In this document: in pieces, positions 17,969 to 26,861 of the stretch | Layout: each line of letters starts with the position of its first letter | How positions within the stretch are numbered: position 1 is the first letter of the stretch | Assembly: GCF_010093125.1 (NCBI RefSeq) | Contig: NZ_NMZQ01000040.1 | Coordinates: forward strand, 1 to 47,414 | Direction: 5' to 3' | Source of the DNA: Veillonella sp. R32 | GTDB lineage: Bacteria; Bacillota; Negativicutes; Veillonellales; Veillonellaceae | DNA length: 47,414 nucleotides | Notes under the pieces: generated by a model | Databases searched by the model: none | Seen by the model: the letters and a program-made list of their open reading frames with translations, nothing else | What the model was told of the DNA's origin: nothing | Translations under genes and position numbers: made by a program

Positions 17969-17974
17969 TATAAT
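17969..17974 (+). promoter_or_regulatory. Possible -10 box for gyrB
   Basis: TATAAT occurs in the remB-gyrB gap, about 75 bases before gyrB. No clear -35 partner is visible, so gyrB may equally be read from upstream. Confidence 0.35.
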
Positions 17975-18036
17975 TAAGGGTAAATCTTTAAAAAAAGTAA
18001 ATCCTAACAATATAGAGTTAATTACTACTAAAATAG

Positions 18037-19950
<1,914 letters not shown>

Positions 19951-19968
19951 CAGGGGGGAGGCTATCTA

Positions 19969-21420
19969 GTGAGTAGCGAAGCGAATAATAAATTAAAACG
20001 AAGTCTAAAATCGCGTCATATGAATATGATTGCGCTAGGTGGAGCCATTGGTACTGGTTTATTTGTAGCTGGTGGTGAAGTAGTTAGTACTGCTGGCCCT
20101 GGTGGTGCCTTAGTGGCCTATGGTTTTATTGGTATTATGGTGTATTTCTTAATGACTAGTCTTGGTGAAATGGCCACCTATTTACCGGTACCAGGTTCCT
20201 TTGGAACCTATGCATCTCGTTATGTAGATCCTGCTTTTGGGTTTGCTTTGGGGTGGAATTATTGGTTTAACTGGGCTATTACATTGGCTGCTGAATTGGT
20301 AGCAGGTGCTTTAATCATGAAATATTGGTTCCCAGATATTCCAGCTATTGTATGGTCAGCTTTATTCTTATGTGCTTTATTTTTGATGAACTATTTATCT
20401 ACCCGTTCCTTTGGGGAAAGTGAATATTTCTTTTCCAGCATGAAAGTTATTACTGTATTTGTGTTCCTCTTTGTAGGCACCATGTTGATTTTAGGAATTG
20501 GTGGCACTTCGCCAGGGTTTGAAAACTGGACTCGTGGCGATGCTCCGTTTGTTGGTGGTTTTGGTGCTATTTTAGCTATCTTCATGGTAGCTGGTTTCTC
20601 CTTCCAAGGTACTGAGTTAATCGGTGTAGCTGCCGGGGAATCAGAAGATCCAGAAAAGAATATTCCCAAAGCTATCCATTCTATTTTCTGGCGTATTTTA
20701 TTATTCTATATTGGTGCTTTTACAGTGATTGGCTTCTTAATTCCTTATGATGATCCTAATTTGTTAAATGCCAGTGTAGAAAACATTGCTATTAGTCCTT
20801 TTACTTTAGTATTGGATCGATTTGGTTTTGCCTTTGCTGCTAGCTTTATTAATGCCATTATTTTAACAGCTGTATTATCAGCTGGTAATTCTGGTTTATA
20901 TGCATCAACTCGTATGTTGTATGCTATGGCTAAAGAAGGCGATGCGCCTCAGGTATTTGCTAAAGTAAATTCTCGTGGCGTGCCAGTACCAGCGCTTTTA
21001 GCAACGGCTGCCTTTGGGGTATTTGCGTTCTTAACCTCTTTAATTGGTGAAGGGACAGCTTATAACTGGTTAATTAATATTAGTGGTATGAGTGGTTTTA
21101 TTGCTTGGTTAGGTATTGCTATTGCCCATTATCGTTTCCGTCGTGCGTTCCATGAACAAGGTAAGAGCTTAGATTCTATTCCATTTAAAGCTTTATTCTT
21201 CCCCTTTGGTCCAATTTTCGCGATGATTTTATGTTTAATCATCATTGCTGGCCAAAATTACACAGCTTTTACTGGTGATACGATTGACTGGTATGGCGCT
21301 AGTGTGGCTTACATTGGCATTCCTGTATTCTTGTTAGTATATGCTAGTTATAAGGCTAAAAATAAGACTCATATTATTCCGTTAAAAGAAGTTAATTTAG
21401 AACGGGATTATGAAAAATAG
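19969..21420 (+). CDS. Amino acid permease, LysP-like (APC superfamily)
   Basis: Inner-membrane amino-acid/proton symporter with about twelve membrane segments in 483 residues. The N-terminal IALGGAIGTGLFVAGGEVVS glycine-rich helix and the FALGWNYWFNWAITLAAELV segment resemble lysine permease LysP more than other family members, so lysine or another basic amino acid is a reasonable guess. The start is a GTG at 19969 with a strong GGGGGGAGG upstream, and only 18 bases separate it from gyrB. Co-transcription with gyrB is therefore likely. No terminator separates it from the next gene, though that gene has its own promoter. Confidence 0.85.
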   Translation: MSSEANNKLKRSLKSRHMNMIALGGAIGTGLFVAGGEVVSTAGPGGALVAYGFIGIMVYFLMTSLGEMATYLPVPGSFGTYASRYVDPAFGFALGWNYWFNWAITLAAELVAGALIMKYWFPDIPAIVWSALFLCALFLMNYLSTRSFGESEYFFSSMKVITVFVFLFVGTMLILGIGGTSPGFENWTRGDAPFVGGFGAILAIFMVAGFSFQGTELIGVAAGESEDPEKNIPKAIHSIFWRILLFYIGAFTVIGFLIPYDDPNLLNASVENIAISPFTLVLDRFGFAFAASFINAIILTAVLSAGNSGLYASTRMLYAMAKEGDAPQVFAKVNSRGVPVPALLATAAFGVFAFLTSLIGEGTAYNWLINISGMSGFIAWLGIAIAHYRFRRAFHEQGKSLDSIPFKALFFPFGPIFAMILCLIIIAGQNYTAFTGDTIDWYGASVAYIGIPVFLLVYASYKAKNKTHIIPLKEVNLERDYEK

Positions 21421-21439
21421 AAAAAATTAAATTTAATGC

Positions 21440-21470
21440 TTGACTTGAAGTTAACTTCAAGTTCTATAAT
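21440..21470 (+). promoter_or_regulatory. MerR-type promoter with 20-bp perfect palindromic operator
   Basis: TTGACT (21440-21445) and TATAAT (21465-21470) are 19 bases apart, longer than the optimum of 17. ACTTGAAGTTAACTTCAAGT (21443-21462), a perfect 20-bp palindrome, overlaps the -35 box and fills most of the spacer. This geometry is the hallmark of MerR-family regulation, in which the regulator untwists an over-long spacer. No merR-type gene occurs in the window, so the regulator would act from elsewhere. The controlled gene is the DXS-like gene that starts at 21583. Confidence 0.85.
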
Positions 21471-21582
21471 AAGTTCCGTAGTCATAAGTAAGGCAATTAT
21501 TTATGGCTATGGAGCTTTTTATTTTAGAACTATTGAAACATTATATTCAATAAATAGAGATGATAGTAGAAAGGATATGTAT

Positions 21583-23334
21583 ATGAATTTATTAGATCGT
21601 GTAAATACACCACAAGATATTAAAAGTATGAGTGTAGCAGAATTAAAAACCTTAGCTCAAGAAATTCGTGAAGTATTGATTACCCGTGTTTCTGAAACTG
21701 GTGGTCATATGGCACCTAATCTTGGTTTTGTAGAAGCTACTTTGGCTTTACACTATGTTTTTGATTCACCAAAGGATAAATTTGTCTTTGATGTGTCGCA
21801 TCAATCCTATATTCATAAAATCTTAACTGGCCGTAAAGCTGCTTTTACGGATCCTGCTTCGTATACGAAGTATTCAGGCTATACTAACCCTAATGAAAGT
21901 GAACATGACTTTTTCACAGTAGGCCATACGTCTACAGCCGTTAGTTTGGCTTCTGGCTTAGCGAAAGCTCGTGATTTAAAAGGTGAAACTGGCAATGTAG
22001 TGGCTATTTTAGGGGATGGTTCTTTATCTGGTGGCGAAGCCATGGAAGGCCTCAATGTGAGCGCTACCTTAGGTAGTAATTTTATTGTCTTATTTAATGA
22101 CAATGATATGTCCATTGCCCCTAATGAAGGTGGTTTATATCCTCATTTAAAAGAATTACGGGATAGCAAGGGCACAGCCACTAATAATTTCTTCAAAGCT
22201 ATGGGCCTTAACTATGTGTTTGTAGAAGATGGTCACGATTTAGAAGCTTTAATTAAAGCCTTTAAAGCGGTGAAAGATACAGATCATCCAGTAGTTCTTC
22301 ATGTCGTTACGGTTAAAGGGAAAGGCTTACCAGAAGCGGAAGCTAATAAAGAAGATTACCATTATATTATGGGGAAACACTTTGATGTGGATGCTTATAT
22401 GAAAGAAGAACATTTTGATGAAATTATTGCTACCCATTTATTGGCTAAAATGAAAGCGGATAAAACAGTAGTGGGCTTAACGGCGGGGGTACCTGGGATT
22501 GCTGGTTTTACAGCAGACCGTCGCGCTGAAGCAGGTAAACAATTTATCGATGTAGGCATTGCTGAAGAACATATGGTAGCTATGGCAGCTGGTCTTGCTA
22601 AAAATGGGGCTAAACCTGTTATTTTGGATGCTGGTACGTTCTTACAACGGACGTATGACCAATTAACACAAGATTTAGCTTTGAACAGTAATCCTGCCAC
22701 GATTATTTCATTCCCTTTAGGGGGCGGCATTTCTTCCATGGATGCTACCCATTCTAGTGCTTTTGACATGGCTATGATGAATAATATCCCTAATTTACGT
22801 GTTTTATCGCCTGCTACAAAAGAAGAATTAATAGCTATGTTAGATTGGTCTTTAGACCAGACTGAAATGCCTGTTATGATTCGTGTGCCAGGTGGCAAAG
22901 TACAGACTTATGAAGCTGGTAAAGCCTTTACAGGTGCTTTAACAAATGAAGTAACAGCGCGTGGTAATACGGTAGCGATTTTAGGCCTTGGTGCATTCTA
23001 TGATTTAGGTTTACGTACTAAAGAAGTTTTACAAGCTGAATTAGGCATTGAAGCAACCTTAGTAAATCCTCGTTTATCCTCTGAAGTTGATGAAGCAACG
23101 TTAGAAGCTTTAAAAGCTAATCATAGCTTAGTGGTTACTTTGGAAGATGGCGTATTAGACGGTGGCTTTGGTGAAAAAGTAGCTCGCTTCTATGGTCCTA
23201 CGGATGTCAAAGTATTAAATATTGGTATGAAAAAAGAAGTGAATGACCGGGTGCCTATGAAAGAATTAGTAGCTCGTTATCATTTATCGCCTGAATTAAT
23301 CGTCGCTGATATTAAAGGTATTTTAAACAAATAA
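21583..23334 (+). CDS. DXS-like thiamine-diphosphate transketolase-family enzyme
   Basis: Aligns along its whole length with 1-deoxy-D-xylulose-5-phosphate synthase: GGHMAPNLGFVEATLALHYV, SHQSYIHKILTGR, thiamine-diphosphate motif GDGSLSGGEAMEGLN ending in NDNDMSI, HVVTVKGKG, and the catalytic-glutamate segment GIAEEHMVAMAAG. It is short (584 residues, against about 620). The DRAG segment of true DXS is replaced by SFPLGGG, and RYPRGN by RVPGGK. Both changes remove arginines that hold the glyceraldehyde-phosphate phosphate in known DXS enzymes. Substrate may thus differ and the name dxs is withheld. Start: ATG at 21583 with AAAGGA seven bases upstream. The open frame extends to 21436 but overlaps the promoter. 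It ends before a good terminator. Confidence 0.8.
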   Translation: MNLLDRVNTPQDIKSMSVAELKTLAQEIREVLITRVSETGGHMAPNLGFVEATLALHYVFDSPKDKFVFDVSHQSYIHKILTGRKAAFTDPASYTKYSGYTNPNESEHDFFTVGHTSTAVSLASGLAKARDLKGETGNVVAILGDGSLSGGEAMEGLNVSATLGSNFIVLFNDNDMSIAPNEGGLYPHLKELRDSKGTATNNFFKAMGLNYVFVEDGHDLEALIKAFKAVKDTDHPVVLHVVTVKGKGLPEAEANKEDYHYIMGKHFDVDAYMKEEHFDEIIATHLLAKMKADKTVVGLTAGVPGIAGFTADRRAEAGKQFIDVGIAEEHMVAMAAGLAKNGAKPVILDAGTFLQRTYDQLTQDLALNSNPATIISFPLGGGISSMDATHSSAFDMAMMNNIPNLRVLSPATKEELIAMLDWSLDQTEMPVMIRVPGGKVQTYEAGKAFTGALTNEVTARGNTVAILGLGAFYDLGLRTKEVLQAELGIEATLVNPRLSSEVDEATLEALKANHSLVVTLEDGVLDGGFGEKVARFYGPTDVKVLNIGMKKEVNDRVPMKELVARYHLSPELIVADIKGILNK

Positions 23335-23363
23335 GTCAGAGATTATACATCAATACGTTAATT

Positions 23364-23425
23364 TATTATAGACACATTGAGTTGTTATAAATACATTAAG
23401 CTGCTATAAATACGCTAATTTTTTA
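23364..23425. repeat. Short imperfect tandem repeats after the DXS-like gene
   Basis: About three degenerate copies of a 20-21-base unit resembling TATAAATACATTAAGCTG run in tandem before the terminator. They are too diverged to suggest a specific function. Confidence 0.5.
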
Positions 23426-23434
23426 TAAAAAAGT

Positions 23435-23483
23435 AAGCCTTGTTCTACCCGTATTACGTGAGGTAGGATAAGGCTTCTTTTTA
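23435..23483 (+). terminator. Terminator of the DXS-like gene
   Basis: AAGCCTTGTTCTACC pairs with GGTAGGATAAGGCTT, with small mismatches, and CTTTTT follows. Confidence 0.85.
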
Positions 23484-23519
23484 TAAACTGTGATTACTCA
23501 TAGCGAAATAACGTAGATT

Positions 23520-23589
23520 TTGGTATACTATACGGTAAGTATATATGATATATACCAAGCGTACATGTGTAAGTACATATGGTACATGT
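23520..23589 (+). promoter_or_regulatory. Inverted and direct repeats upstream of the CNNM gene
   Basis: TTGGTATA (23520-23527) is mirrored by TATACCAA (23551-23558). GTACATGT occurs at 23561 and again at 23582, 21 bases apart. The remaining sequence is AT-rich and contains TATACT as a possible -10. The layout suggests protein-binding sites controlling the gene that starts at 23631, but no regulator can be named. Confidence 0.4.
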
Positions 23590-23630
23590 AATAACGTATC
23601 CACTTGAAGTAAGAGGAGAGTGATAAATCA

Positions 23631-24995
23631 GTGGATGGTGATGTAGGTCTGGAAATATTAATAATTTTATTATTAATTGTAGCTAATGGTATTTTTTCAA
23701 TGACCGAATTAGCGATTGTTAATGCCCGTAAAGGTTTATTAGAAGATAGTGCTGAAAAAGGTAGTAAAGGCGCTTTAAGAGCCATTCAATTGTCGGAAGA
23801 TCCTAATCAGATGTTTTCCACTATACAAATTGGGATTACCTTAATTGGTATCGTTACTGGTTTGTATTCAGGCGCCGCTTTGTCGGAGCCGATGGCTAAA
23901 GTTATTAAAGAATATATACCGGCCTTAGCAAGCTATGCTGATTCTGTAAGCCCTATTATTATTGTTTCCTTAACAACATATTTATCTTTAGTGATTGGGG
24001 AATTAGTGCCTAAGCGTTTGGCCCTTAATGCACCAGAGAAAATTGCTATTTTTATGGCGGTACCGATGCATTATTTTGCTGTTGTAGCGACTCCTTTAGT
24101 GGCGTTACTAAGCGTTTCTACGTCGTCTTTATTAAAAATTATGGGCGTCAAAGATAAAGAAGAAGCGCCAGTAACAGAATTAGAAATTAATAAAATGTTG
24201 ACCCAAGGTGTGGAATTGGGCGCTTTTGAAAAGGACGAACCACGTCTGGTAGATAATGTATTTCGTTTGGCTGATTTAAGTGCTGGTGATGTTATGACAC
24301 CACGAACGCAGTTAAAATGGTTAGACTTAAATAGTCCTGACGAAGAAATTAAAGAACGATTATGTCATTCCACTCATTATCGATTACCTGTAGGCCGCGA
24401 TTCCTTAGATGAATTAGAAGGCTTAGTCGTAGTGGCTGACGTCTTTGCGGAACATATGAAGCAAGGTGGTCATAAGACATTAAAACAATTGGTAGAAGAA
24501 TGTACGAAGCAGCCGGTTATGGTGCCTGAGTCGATTAGTCTTATGAAGCTATTAGAAGTCTTTCGTACAGAAGGGGTTCATGAAACAGTTGTATTAGACG
24601 AATATGGTGGTTTTAGTGGCCTAGTTACTTTGCATGATATTATGGAAAAGCTAGTAGGTCTTATGCCAGCTAGTGAAGATGAATTAAAAGAAGAAGAAAA
24701 TCGCGTTATTCAGCGCAGTGATACGACTTGGTTGGTAGATGGGCTTTTAAATATTGATGAATTTAAAGAATATTTCCATATTACCAAGGAACTGCCAGGA
24801 GAAAACGAAGATCTATATAAAACAGTAGGTGGCTTTTTAATGTACTTATTTGGCCGTATACCTAAAGAATTAGAACGGTATGTGTGGGAAGAGTATACCT
24901 TTGAAATTGTTGATATGGACAATGTGCGTATTGATAAAATCATGGTAACCTATGAACCGCCAGCCATGAGTGAAGAAGAACCTACAGAGGCTTAA
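23631..24995 (+). CDS. CNNM/CorC-type membrane protein (DUF21 plus CBS, HlyC/TlyC-like)
   Basis: Four-helix DUF21 membrane domain (about 1-190, starting with LEILIILLLIVANGIFSMTE), two CBS domains (about 205-330, with the VMTPRTQLKWL entry) and a C-terminal CorC/HlyC domain (about 350-440). This family is often labelled haemolysin, but characterised members move or sense Mg2+ or Co2+. Length 454 is typical. The start is a GTG at 23631, with GAGGAGAG 11-12 bases upstream, a rather wide spacing. It is a single-gene unit ending in a strong bidirectional terminator. Confidence 0.88.
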   Translation: MDGDVGLEILIILLLIVANGIFSMTELAIVNARKGLLEDSAEKGSKGALRAIQLSEDPNQMFSTIQIGITLIGIVTGLYSGAALSEPMAKVIKEYIPALASYADSVSPIIIVSLTTYLSLVIGELVPKRLALNAPEKIAIFMAVPMHYFAVVATPLVALLSVSTSSLLKIMGVKDKEEAPVTELEINKMLTQGVELGAFEKDEPRLVDNVFRLADLSAGDVMTPRTQLKWLDLNSPDEEIKERLCHSTHYRLPVGRDSLDELEGLVVVADVFAEHMKQGGHKTLKQLVEECTKQPVMVPESISLMKLLEVFRTEGVHETVVLDEYGGFSGLVTLHDIMEKLVGLMPASEDELKEEENRVIQRSDTTWLVDGLLNIDEFKEYFHITKELPGENEDLYKTVGGFLMYLFGRIPKELERYVWEEYTFEIVDMDNVRIDKIMVTYEPPAMSEEEPTEA

Positions 24996-25004
24996 TTAAA
25001 AATA

Positions 25005-25051
25005 AACCCTAATAGTTACTTAGTTAAGAAGTAGCTATTAGGGTTATTTTT
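25005..25051. terminator. Bidirectional terminator between convergent genes
   Basis: A 17-bp stem with one G-U pair (AACCCTAATAGTTACTT with AAGTAGCTATTAGGGTT) closes a 7-base loop, with T runs on both strands. It separates the CNNM gene from the oppositely oriented MarR gene. Confidence 0.9.
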
Positions 25052-25066
25052 ATGAGCTCTTATTTA

Positions 25067-25648
25067 TTAATCTTTATTTTTGTAATAGTGACCAGGTACA
25101 ACACTATCTGTTTTAGCTAAGTTATCTAAGGATATTTTTTTATCACCCCCCATGAGTACTTCTAAGACCTCTAAGGTATGGGTAACTTTGGCTATAGGGA
25201 GTTGACTTAATAATTGCTCATAATATTGAATTTCTAAATTATGAATTTCCTCACACACTAAGGATACGGATTGGCCAACGTCGGTGATTTTTAATAGGAC
25301 GGATTTCAAATCGGTAGGCTGATGAAACTTGATGAGCAAGCCATTGGTGGCTAAAAATTTTACATATCTTGATACTAAGCCTTGTGAAAATGGCATAGCT
25401 TGGACTACTTCTTGATAGGTAGCCACTAAATCAGGTTTTTGAGCGACATAATTTAAAATTTGCATTTGCGAATGATTAAATTTTTTCTTCAATAAGCGCT
25501 CTACAATTTGAGGTGAAACTCGATGGATATATTTAGGTAAGGCTTCATTGATAAATTGTTTGCGCAGTTCACTATTATACATGGAAAATAAACGAGCGGT
25601 GTCCACTAATTGCTTATATAAATTGTTGTTGTTTGGACTAGTATTCAT
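25067..25648 (-). CDS. MarR-family transcriptional regulator
   Basis: Winged-helix MarR-type protein of 193 residues. The HTH region reads SQMQILNYVAQKPDLVATYQ then VVQAMPFSQGLVSRYVKFLA, followed by a wing with ITDVGQSVSLVCEEIH. The start is the ATG at 25648 with AAGGAGA upstream. An open extension to 25690 lacks a ribosome site and overlaps the operator. It diverges from an MFP-RND efflux operon and a 20-bp palindrome lies between them. The simplest reading is a repressor of both itself and the pump, relieved by a pump substrate. The ligand is unknown. Confidence 0.85.
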   Translation of the reverse strand: MNTSPNNNNLYKQLVDTARLFSMYNSELRKQFINEALPKYIHRVSPQIVERLLKKKFNHSQMQILNYVAQKPDLVATYQEVVQAMPFSQGLVSRYVKFLATNGLLIKFHQPTDLKSVLLKITDVGQSVSLVCEEIHNLEIQYYEQLLSQLPIAKVTHTLEVLEVLMGGDKKISLDNLAKTDSVVPGHYYKNKD

Positions 25649-25663
25649 GCACTGTCTCCTTAT

Positions 25664-25712
25664 ATATATTACCTGTAATATATTTGACATTATACCATAT
25701 AAAAAGTAAAAT
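25664..25712. promoter_or_regulatory. Divergent promoters with a MarR-type operator
   Basis: ATATATTAC-CT-GTAATATAT (25664-25683) is a perfect 9+9 palindrome. On the plus strand TTGACA (25684-25689) and TAAAAT (25707-25712) are 17 bases apart and should drive the efflux genes. On the minus strand TATAAT (25694-25689) should drive the marR gene. The operator touches both promoters, so one bound protein could silence both. Confidence 0.8.
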
Positions 25713-25766
25713 GTAACTAAAATATAAATAAAATAGTAATGAGTACATGATATAGGAGGATATGCG

Positions 25767-26861
25767 ATGCAGTGGCAGCCAAGGCGTGTAATTAAACAAT
25801 GGGGAAGTCTTATGTTAGTGGCAATATTATTAATCGCCAGTGGATGTGGTAGTGATTCTGAATCAAAGGAGCAAGCACCCCTCGTGAAAACGATGGTGAT
25901 TGGTAAAGAGATAGGACGTAGTGAGAATAGTTTAGCTGGTACGATTAAAAATCGATATGAAACAGCTTTGTCGTTTCAAATTGGTGGTCGTGTGATTCAA
26001 AAGAATTTTACTGTTGGTGATAGAGTGAGTGCCGGTCAAGTATTAGCTGTCTTAAATCAGAGTGATACGAGCAGTCAATTGCAAAATGCACAAGGGGCTT
26101 TAGCAGCCGCTCAATCGCAATATGAATTAGCCGCTACTAATGTAGAACGATATCGCGTTTTATATGCCCAAGAAGCGGTAAGTCAATTGCAATTAGATCA
26201 GATGGAAAATTCCTATAAAGTAGCAGCGGCTCAATTAGAACAGGCACAGGCTAATATAAAAACCAGTGAAAATCAACAGAATTATACGCAATTAATAGCC
26301 CCAGCTGATGGGATTATAACCGCTAGTTCTATTGAAGTAGGCCAAGTGGTAGGGGCTGGCCAAACGGTAGGGACAATAGCGGTCGGGGATGAGCCAGAAG
26401 CGGTGATTGCCTTGCCAGAACAAATGATGGCCTCTGTGAAGGTAGGTTCAGAAGCTACGGTGACTTATTGGGCGTTACCAAATGTAGTAACTACAGGCAT
26501 TGTGCGAGAAATTTCACCAGTTCCTGATGCAACAGCGCGAACCTATACAGTGAAAGTGGCTTTGCCTAATCGACCTGCACAGTTACAACTGGGGATGACG
26601 GCTAATGTAGCCTTTACCGAAGGGAATGGCCAAGCCTTAGAAGTACCATTAACAGCGTTAGTGGGGGCACGAGAACCTAAACAAAATAGCACAGCACAAG
26701 TATATGTAGTAACCAAAGATAATACCGTTAAATTAATAACTGTTACCTTGGGCCAAATGGGAGCCAATAGTGTACAAGTAAGTTCTGGTTTGCAAGCTGG
26801 TGACCGTATAGTGACGGCAGGCACGGATAAATTAGAAGAAGGGACTAAGGTACGGATATGA
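25767..26861 (+). CDS. RND efflux periplasmic adaptor (MFP) lipoprotein
   Basis: Membrane-fusion protein that would bridge the RND pump to an outer-membrane channel. A lipoprotein signal is visible: basic start, hydrophobic LMLVAILL, then lipobox IASGC with Cys27. A barrel-sandwich half (about 60-90), a coiled-coil hairpin rich in Gln, Ala and Asn (about 95-170), the returning lipoyl half with APADGIITASSIEVGQVV, and a beta-barrel domain follow. Length 364 is typical. The stop overlaps the start of the RND gene as ATGA. AGGAGGATATGCG precedes the ATG. Confidence 0.92.
   Translation: MQWQPRRVIKQWGSLMLVAILLIASGCGSDSESKEQAPLVKTMVIGKEIGRSENSLAGTIKNRYETALSFQIGGRVIQKNFTVGDRVSAGQVLAVLNQSDTSSQLQNAQGALAAAQSQYELAATNVERYRVLYAQEAVSQLQLDQMENSYKVAAAQLEQAQANIKTSENQQNYTQLIAPADGIITASSIEVGQVVGAGQTVGTIAVGDEPEAVIALPEQMMASVKVGSEATVTYWALPNVVTTGIVREISPVPDATARTYTVKVALPNRPAQLQLGMTANVAFTEGNGQALEVPLTALVGAREPKQNSTAQVYVVTKDNTVKLITVTLGQMGANSVQVSSGLQAGDRIVTAGTDKLEEGTKVRI

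Noticed and set aside
22395-22898. 167-codon minus-strand frame inside the DXS-like gene
   Set aside because: It is antisense to conserved catalytic sequence, without a ribosome site or known domain.
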